Source of the DNA: JANMDR01 sp043760555
Lineage (GTDB): Bacteria > Pseudomonadota > Gammaproteobacteria > Burkholderiales > Usitatibacteraceae
Length of the DNA stretch: 7,969 nucleotides
NCBI GenBank assembly: GCA_043760555.1
Contig: JAYUOW010000309.1
Location: 1 to 7,969, forward strand
Direction of reading: 5' to 3'
Made by a program: the position numbers and the translations under genes. The notes beneath the pieces were generated by a model. The model had not been told where the DNA came from, ran no database searches, and saw only the letters and a list, made by a program, of their open reading frames with translations. Below are positions 1 to 4,997 of the stretch, piece after piece. Within the stretch, counting starts at the first letter, position 1. Each line of letters begins with the position of its first letter.

Positions 1-2038
1 AGGGTTTGGCTTCAACTTTCGGCTTAATTTCTAAAGCTGGAATTTGCGCGCTACCGTTAGGCGCTAAAGGTGCTAAGGCTGCCGCTGTAGTGGTATTAAA
101 ATCTGCTTGCTGATTGCGAATATAGTCGTAGCGTTCACCGGTAACTTGCGCAGCCGTTTTAGCATCAGCGACGATTACGGGGCGCAAAAATATCATTAAA
201 TTGGTTTTTTCTCGGCTCTTAGTTTGTGAGCGGAATAAATTGCCGATGATGGGTAAATCGCCTAAAAACGGTACTTTGCCATCGCTGTTTTTAGTGTCAT
301 CCGAAATTAAGCCGCCGATGACTACCGTGTCGCCATCATCAACAAGCACGGTGCTTTCAATCGCGCGTTTGGTGGTAATAATATCGGCTGATTTCACGGC
401 GATGCCGGCCGCAGTGACGCTCGATAATTCTTGGAATACTTTAAGCTTAATGGCACCGCCTTCTGCTACTTGTGGCGTTACTTTAAGGGTCAAACCTACA
501 TCGCGACGTTCAATAGTTTGAAACGGGCTAGAGGTGGTGGTACCAGTTTGGGTAAATGATCCCGTCACGAAAGGTACGTTTTGACCAGAAATAAATTTGG
601 CTTCTTCATTGTCTAGCGTCATGATATTTGGGGTGGCCAAAATATTGGCGCGCGAATCGGATTCCAACGCACGGGCGAGCGCGCCTAAGTTCAGCACTTC
701 AATACCGCCTAGGTTAATTTTGCCGCGTACCAAACCTAAATTTAAGCCTTGCCCCGCACTGGCAACGCTTGCTGCGGTATCAATAATATTTACGCCTGTG
801 CCGCGCGCGCCAAAGTTGGTGCCGCCGATGGCGTTAGTGCCGGTTTTATTGATGCCCGACAATTCTTGCCACTGCACACCAAGCTCGGATGCCACGCTGG
901 ACGTCACTTCTACCACCAACGCTTCGACAAATACCTGCTTGCGTCGTGCGTCCAGCTTTTCAATCACGCCGCGTAGATTGTTGTACACATAATCAGACGC
1001 CACGATCACCAGAGAGTTAGTGGCCGGATACGCTTGCACGCTACCGCTGGACGTATTTACCGCTGCACCAGGTGAGCCGGGGGGGGCGGTGGCGGCGGCT
1101 TGGGTGCTCATGACTGAACGCAAGGCATCGGCTATTTTTAGCGCTTCTGCGTTGCGCAAATACACCACATGAATATTGCCACCATTGGCAGTTGGCGTAT
1201 CAATGCTTGCCACCAACGCACGCACGCGCGTGATGAGTGCGGGTGAGTCTGCACGGAGCAAGAGGCTGTTGGTACGGGGTTCTACAGCCACTGTGAGCTT
1301 GGGCGCTGCACCCGGCGTGGTGGTGTTGGCTTGCGTTTCCGGCATTAATTTATTGATGGTGTTGGCGAGATCAATCGCGCTTGCGTGTTGCAATTTAATG
1401 GCTTGAATATCTTGCGAAGGCGCAATATCAATGGCCGCAATTACCTTGGCTACGCGGGCGACATTGCTGGCGTAATCGGTGATTACCAAGGTGTTATTGC
1501 CGGGATAGGCGCCAATGTAGTTATTGGGTGCTACTAACGGACGCAACACGGTGGCTAGTTGGGCTGCGGATTCATTTTGCAGGCTAAAAACTTGGGTGAC
1601 AATTTTGTCCCCCGAAACTGCAGTGCCCCGATCAATCACAGTGGCGGATGTTTTAGCTTCTGCTTCGGGCACAATTTTTATCACGCCGCGTTCTTCAATG
1701 GCGGCAAAACCGTGTACGCGCAAGGCGGACAGCAAAATTTGGTACGCCACGTCCTTATTTACCGGTGTTTGCGAAATAATGTTCATATTGCCGGTAACGC
1801 GCGGGTCAATGATGAAGTTTTTACCGGTTTGTTTGCCGATTACGCCAACCACGGAAGCGATGTCGGTATTTACAAAGTTAAGCACCACAGTGTCTTGCGC
1901 GAATGCAATTTGCGGTGCCGTAAGCGTCAATAATGCGCTTAAAACCGCTGCAGAGATGGCTGAAGATGGCCTAAAATAGGGCGTCTTCAGGCATTGTTTG
2001 GTGGCTGGAGAGCCTATGCGAGAGTTTAATTTGATCAC
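1..2038 (-). CDS. gspD: Type II secretion system secretin GspD (C-terminus cut by window edge)
   Basis: This encodes the outer-membrane secretin of the type II secretion system, a multimeric channel that lets folded periplasmic proteins exit. The reverse-strand frame is open throughout; 679 codons are visible from a GTG at 2038. In order (GTG numbering) I read: a signal peptide with hydrophobic core at about 28–47 and likely cleavage AFA|QD; N0 domain about 49–129 (VVLNFVNTDI, NFIIDPRVTG); three repeated N1–N3 domains about 147–204, 205–280 and 281–363, each with the xxTNSLxI-type pattern; and the secretin domain about 364–622. That domain ends in the signature VPFLGDLPIIGNLF and a LMIFLRPVIVA strand. 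A short Ala/Pro/Lys-rich tail then leaves the window, so little is missing. The start is unclear: GTG 2038 and ATG 2107 are in frame and neither has a strong ribosome binding site. Both give a long n-region before the signal core. Pilus secretin PilQ is less likely, because the N0–N3 arrangement without AMIN domains is typical of GspD. Other gsp genes presumably lie beyond base 1 (inference). Confidence 0.93.
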   Translation of the reverse strand, partial: MIKLNSRIGSPATKQCLKTPYFRPSSAISAAVLSALLTLTAPQIAFAQDTVVLNFVNTDIASVVGVIGKQTGKNFIIDPRVTGNMNIISQTPVNKDVAYQILLSALRVHGFAAIEERGVIKIVPEAEAKTSATVIDRGTAVSGDKIVTQVFSLQNESAAQLATVLRPLVAPNNYIGAYPGNNTLVITDYASNVARVAKVIAAIDIAPSQDIQAIKLQHASAIDLANTINKLMPETQANTTTPGAAPKLTVAVEPRTNSLLLRADSPALITRVRALVASIDTPTANGGNIHVVYLRNAEALKIADALRSVMSTQAAATAPPGSPGAAVNTSSGSVQAYPATNSLVIVASDYVYNNLRGVIEKLDARRKQVFVEALVVEVTSSVASELGVQWQELSGINKTGTNAIGGTNFGARGTGVNIIDTAASVASAGQGLNLGLVRGKINLGGIEVLNLGALARALESDSRANILATPNIMTLDNEEAKFISGQNVPFVTGSFTQTGTTTSSPFQTIERRDVGLTLKVTPQVAEGGAIKLKVFQELSSVTAAGIAVKSADIITTKRAIESTVLVDDGDTVVIGGLISDDTKNSDGKVPFLGDLPIIGNLFRSQTKSREKTNLMIFLRPVIVADAKTAAQVTGERYDYIRNQQADFNTTTAAALAPLAPNGSAQIPALEIKPKVEAKP

Positions 2039-2217
2039 GGCTTTATCAATAGTTAAGTGATTGGTGTCGAGTATTTTGCTGAATCGTGAGTGAAAATCAG
2101 ACCACATTGTAAAACATAAGTTTCCTAGGATTTGTAGGCGTGCGCACTCATTGTACCTAGGCTTAACAGCCGTTTATAAATCCACCCTTAAATCACCCGC
2201 CAAAGGGCAAAACTAGC

Positions 2218-2247
2218 TTGGATTCAGCCCTCTTTCCGTGATAAAAT
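2218..2247 (+). promoter_or_regulatory. Putative sigma-70 promoter of ndk
   Basis: A -35-like box TTGGAT (2218–2223, four of six matches to TTGACA) and a -10-like box TAAAAT (2242–2247, five of six matches to TATAAT) are separated by 18 bp. Transcription would begin near 2254, leaving a leader of about 30 nt before the ndk ATG. This is the best-scoring pair I could find by eye in the spacer. It is a prediction only. Confidence 0.5.
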
Positions 2248-2271
2248 CTAATGTTTTCATCAAGTTAACTC

Positions 2272-2276
2272 AAGGA
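2272..2276 (+). promoter_or_regulatory. Ribosome binding site of ndk
   Basis: AAGGA lies 8 nt upstream of the ATG at 2285, within the normal Shine-Dalgarno spacing. It supports that ATG as the ndk start. Confidence 0.7.
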
Positions 2277-2284
2277 CTTTTAAC

Positions 2285-2710
2285 ATGGCAATTGAACGCA
2301 CACTCTCCATCATCAAACCTGACGCAGTCGCTAAAAACGTAATTGGTCAGATTTATTCGCGTTTTGAAGGCGCTGGCTTGAAGGTTATCGCCGCACGCAT
2401 GATGCACCTTTCTCGTAAAGAAGCCGAAGGTTTTTACGCCGTGCATAGCGCACGCCCGTTCTTTAACGACCTCGTTACATTCATGATTTCTGGTCCGGTA
2501 ATTGTGCAGGCGTTGGAAGGCGAAAATGCAGTATTGAAGCACCGCGATTTGATGGGCGCTACCGATCCGAAGAAGGCCGATAAAGGCACGATTCGTGCTG
2601 ATTTTGCTGATTCTATCGACGCAAATGCGGTTCACGGCTCTGATGCTGTTGAAGCCGCTGCGATTGAAATTGCTTACTTTTTCCCAGCGTTGCAAGTATT
2701 TACACGCTAG
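2285..2710 (+). CDS. ndk: Nucleoside diphosphate kinase
   Basis: This enzyme transfers the gamma phosphate of ATP to nucleoside diphosphates through a phospho-histidine, balancing cytoplasmic NTP and dNTP pools. The 141-residue length is the usual bacterial size. All the catalytic and nucleotide-binding residues known from the family are present at family positions: Lys11 (in IIKPDAV), Tyr51, Phe59, Arg87, Thr93, Arg104, Asn114, and the phosphorylated His117 in NAVHGSD. The start is supported by AAGGA 8 nt upstream and by the conserved MAIERTLSIIKPDAV beginning. The gene has its own promoter-like sequence and a strong hairpin after the stop, so it is probably mostly monocistronic, with the rlmN cluster downstream reading the same way. 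The sequence looks like betaproteobacterial NDKs. Nothing is odd about it. Confidence 0.98.
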   Translation: MAIERTLSIIKPDAVAKNVIGQIYSRFEGAGLKVIAARMMHLSRKEAEGFYAVHSARPFFNDLVTFMISGPVIVQALEGENAVLKHRDLMGATDPKKADKGTIRADFADSIDANAVHGSDAVEAAAIEIAYFFPALQVFTR

Positions 2711-2734
2711 GTTTTAAAGTAGGGTAACGCTTTG

Positions 2735-2773
2735 AAAACGCTCGTATGATTTTTGCAATCTTACGGGCGTTTT
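2735..2773 (+). terminator. Intrinsic terminator after ndk
   Basis: AAAACGCTCGTA (2735–2746) pairs with TACGGGCGTTTT (2762–2773) as a 12-bp stem with one G·U pair. After a T·T mismatch the stem continues as GAT/ATC (2748–2750 with 2758–2760), closing on the loop TTTTGCA. The 3' arm ends in TTTT and the 5' arm begins with AAAA. The hairpin starts 24 nt after the ndk stop, the expected place for a rho-independent terminator. The T tract is short, so read-through into rlmN is possible. Confidence 0.75.
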
Positions 2774-2821
2774 AGCACTGCCGTTCTAAAATAGTGGTTT
2801 CGATGTTTTAATGTTTTTTTC

Positions 2822-2826
2822 AAGGG
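2822..2826 (+). promoter_or_regulatory. Ribosome binding site of rlmN
   Basis: AAGGG lies 9 nt before the ATG at 2836 and follows a run of seven T. An in-frame stop just upstream (TAA in TTTTAATG, about 2810) leaves no alternative upstream ATG, which supports 2836 as the start. Confidence 0.55.
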
Positions 2827-2835
2827 CAATTCCCC

Positions 2836-4104
2836 ATGGCCGTTCCCGCCCACGCAAAAACTGAACTCCCAAATTTATTGGGCATGACTTTGTCGCAAAT
2901 GTCTGCGTTTTTTGCAGGCATTGGCGAAAAATCATTCCGCGCAAAACAAGTATTTCGCTGGATTCATCATTTCGGCGTCGATAACTTTGATGCCATGACC
3001 GACCTTGCCAAATCATTGCGCGAGAAGCTGCCGTCCGTTGCACAAATTACCCCCCCCACGATGTTAAGCGAGCATGTCTCTAGCGACGGCACGCGTAAAT
3101 GGCTGCTTGATGTGGGCACCGGCAACGGTATTGAAACTGTTTTTATTCCTGAAGATGATCGCGGCACGTTGTGTGTGTCGAGCCAAATTGGTTGCGCGCT
3201 TGATTGCAGCTTTTGCGCCACGGGTAAACAAGGCTTTAACCGCAATCTAACTAGCGCTGAAATTATTGGCCAGCTTTGGTGGGCAAATCGCGCATTAAAA
3301 GACGCCGGCGTCATCCCCACCTCGGCTGATTCCAGCGTAACCAATCGCGCAATTTCAAACGTAGTAATGATGGGCATGGGCGAGCCATTAGCCAACTTTG
3401 AAAACGTGGTGGACGCCATGGAAATTATGCTGGATGACCACGGCTACGGCCTGTCGCGTCGCCGCGTAACGCTTTCTACATCCGGCGTGGTACCAAACTT
3501 ACTGCGCTTGGCTGAACGGTTGCCAGTGGCACTTGCCGTGTCGCTACACGCGCCAAATGATGCGCTTCGCGATGAGCTAGTGCCGTTAAATAAAAAATAT
3601 CCGTTGGCGCAATTGTTTGCCGCCATCGATGCCTATTTGCCGCACGCGCCGCGTGATTTTGTTACCTTTGAATACGTGATGTTGAGCCAAGTAAATGATC
3701 GCCCAGAACACGCGCATCAGCTGGTGCAATTGGTTAAAAACACTTCCTGCAAAATCAATCTTATTCCATGGAACCCGTTTGAAGTAAACGGGCTTAAAGT
3801 AGGCTATGAACGCGCGTCTAACAACGCGATTGATCGCTTCCGTAAAATTTTACAAGCCGCGGATTTAATCGTCACCGTGCGCAAAACGCGGGGTGATGAT
3901 ATTGACGCCGCCTGTGGGCAACTTGCGGGGCAGGTAGTTGATAAAACCACCCGTGCTGCAGATTACGCTGCCGCCATTGCTGGCATTGAAGAAAGTGCTA
4001 GATCTGCTGAAAATGCCCGATTTATGGCGCTCTCCGGCCAAACGGCTGCCACATCGAAAGAAATTAAGTTCGCACCCAAGACAGTAAATTCAGGCAATTC
4101 CTAA
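2836..4104 (+). CDS. rlmN: 23S rRNA (adenine(2503)-C(2))-methyltransferase RlmN (dual-specificity, also tRNA A37)
   Basis: RlmN is a radical-SAM enzyme that methylates C2 of A2503 in the ribosomal peptidyl transferase centre and of A37 in some tRNAs, which aids decoding accuracy. The 4Fe-4S motif CxxxCxxC is visible as CALDCSFC, with Cys120, Cys124 and Cys127. The two reactive cysteines are also present: Cys113 in TLCVSSQIGC matches E. coli Cys118, and Cys360 in DAACGQLAG matches Cys355, the methyl carrier. Family motifs GFNRNLTSAEIIGQ, MGMGEPLANF, VTLSTSGVVP and SLHAPND follow in order. The protein has 422 residues, about 38 longer than E. coli RlmN (384). The excess is mainly an Ala/Ser-rich tail after residue 372 that no catalytic motif explains. 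It is followed after 11 bp by pilW, whose Shine-Dalgarno overlaps the rlmN stop, so the two are probably translated from one mRNA. Confidence 0.97.
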   Translation: MAVPAHAKTELPNLLGMTLSQMSAFFAGIGEKSFRAKQVFRWIHHFGVDNFDAMTDLAKSLREKLPSVAQITPPTMLSEHVSSDGTRKWLLDVGTGNGIETVFIPEDDRGTLCVSSQIGCALDCSFCATGKQGFNRNLTSAEIIGQLWWANRALKDAGVIPTSADSSVTNRAISNVVMMGMGEPLANFENVVDAMEIMLDDHGYGLSRRRVTLSTSGVVPNLLRLAERLPVALAVSLHAPNDALRDELVPLNKKYPLAQLFAAIDAYLPHAPRDFVTFEYVMLSQVNDRPEHAHQLVQLVKNTSCKINLIPWNPFEVNGLKVGYERASNNAIDRFRKILQAADLIVTVRKTRGDDIDAACGQLAGQVVDKTTRAADYAAAIAGIEESARSAENARFMALSGQTAATSKEIKFAPKTVNSGNS

Positions 4105-4109
4105 AGGAG
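4104..4109 (+). promoter_or_regulatory. Ribosome binding site of pilW overlapping the rlmN stop codon
   Basis: AAGGAG begins on the last base of the rlmN TAA stop and lies 6 nt before the pilW ATG at 4116. It is the strongest Shine-Dalgarno sequence in the window. A ribosome terminating on rlmN would sit right on it, so coupled translation is likely. Confidence 0.75.
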
Positions 4110-4115
4110 TACACC

Positions 4116-4895
4116 ATGAAATTGAATGCGAAAATTGCACTAGTTGGCGCGCTATGTTTGAGCTTAAGTGCCTGTGTTTCTAACACATCAACCGAACGGT
4201 CAAGCGGCGATATTCCTAACAAAATGGGTGCTGCCGAACGCGCACAAGTGCATACCGAACGCGCTGCAGAATACTTCAAAATGGGTAAGCTTGGCGTGTC
4301 GCTAGAGGCCGTGCAGCAGGCGCTTGCAGCGCTGCCTGAGCATTCGCCTGCGCACAATATGCGCGGCTTAATTTACATGGAACTGCAAGAGAATATTAAA
4401 GCCAAAGATTCTTTCGACGCTGCGCTTAAATACGCCCCAACAGATTCAGATGTGCTGAACAATTTTGGTTGGTTTGTGTGCCAACGGGGTGACGTAACGA
4501 AGTCGATGGATTACTTCCGTCAAGCGCTTAAAAATCCGCTCTATTCCACACCAGAACGGGCATTGCTTAACGGCGGTATTTGCGCGCGTAAATTGGGTGA
4601 TTTACCTGCAGCTGAAAGTAATTTACTAGCGGCGCTTGAGCGCAACCCGCAATTGGCACAAGCGCAATTGCAAATGGCTGATTTGGAGTTTAATAAAGGT
4701 AAAATAAACGCTGCAGCAGACCGCATGTCGCGCTATTTAAATTTGGATTCTTCCCCTGCCGTTGACAGCCTTTTGTTAGCGGTAAAAATCGCGCGCGGGC
4801 AGGGTGATCGCAATCAAGAAGCCAGCTACGTGCAGCAAATGCGCAAGCGGTTTCCTGAATCTGAACTTACCCGCACGGTTTTGCAAAATCGTTAG
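4116..4895 (+). CDS. pilW: Type IV pilus biogenesis/stability lipoprotein PilW (PilF)
   Basis: This is the tetratricopeptide-repeat outer-membrane lipoprotein that in Pseudomonas (PilF) and Neisseria (PilW) helps the PilQ secretin assemble and stabilises pilus fibres. The 259-residue product starts with a lipoprotein signal peptide: Lys2 and Lys6, a hydrophobic core, and lipobox LSAC with the lipidated Cys20. About six TPR-like helical pairs fill residues 43–249. The family segment NNFGWFVCQRGD followed by NPLYSTPERALLNGGICARKLGD is clear. It holds Cys122 and Cys156, the pair reported to form a disulphide in Neisseria PilW. The start is fixed by AAGGAG 6 nt upstream. Its place between rlmN and rodZ is the standard order in beta- and gammaproteobacteria. 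Other pilus genes are not in this window. Confidence 0.93.
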   Translation: MKLNAKIALVGALCLSLSACVSNTSTERSSGDIPNKMGAAERAQVHTERAAEYFKMGKLGVSLEAVQQALAALPEHSPAHNMRGLIYMELQENIKAKDSFDAALKYAPTDSDVLNNFGWFVCQRGDVTKSMDYFRQALKNPLYSTPERALLNGGICARKLGDLPAAESNLLAALERNPQLAQAQLQMADLEFNKGKINAAADRMSRYLNLDSSPAVDSLLLAVKIARGQGDRNQEASYVQQMRKRFPESELTRTVLQNR

Positions 4896-4922
4896 GCAAA
4901 TATTGCGCACTGAAGAATATCC

Positions 4923-4997
4923 ATGGGCAACAATCGCGTAACATTGCACCTTGATCAATTCGCTAGCGAACACAAGCTCACCCATGTCAACTCCTGA
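4923..4997 (+). CDS. Possible 24-codon leader ORF overlapping the rodZ start
   Basis: A short frame (ATG 4923, stop TGA 4995–4997) could encode 24 residues beginning MGNNRVTLHL. A weak GAAGA lies 6 nt upstream. The rodZ ATG at 4984 is inside its last codons in another frame, with no obvious Shine-Dalgarno of its own, so translation of this ORF could deliver ribosomes to rodZ. I recognise no homologue, and a 24-codon frame of this kind can arise by chance. I list it as a weak candidate only. Confidence 0.2.
   Translation: MGNNRVTLHLDQFASEHKLTHVNS

Larger units (their letters stand above)
2108..2284. other. Divergent intergenic region between gspD and ndk
   Basis: This AT-richer spacer separates the divergent gspD and ndk genes and must hold the regulatory signals of both. 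I see a plausible ndk promoter at its right end, and two copies of the palindrome CCTAGG with GTGCGCAC between them. No gene, RNA or terminator is evident. A gspD promoter could not be assigned: on the minus strand TATAAA (plus 2173–2178) and TACAAT (plus 2150–2155) resemble -10 boxes, but neither has a good -35 at normal spacing. If the GTG at 2038 is the gspD start, the untranslated region would extend to 2039. Confidence 0.6.

Noticed and set aside
1524..1979. Plus-strand open frames opposite gspD (also at 201–521, 597–992 and 1176–1406)
   Set aside because: The minus strand encodes a clear, continuous GspD with all its domains; these frames are shadows with no family features.
2270..2695. 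141-codon minus-strand frame opposite ndk
   Set aside because: It is fully antisense to an intact ndk with every catalytic residue, and has no recognisable motif.
2745..2750. TATGAT as a -10 box for rlmN
   Set aside because: It lies inside the terminator hairpin after ndk, and no -35-like box sits at suitable spacing.
2786..2800. TAAAAT-like -10 box between ndk and rlmN
   Set aside because: The upstream sequence at 16–18 bp spacing is GC-rich and does not resemble TTGACA, so I could not support a promoter call, although rlmN may well have one.
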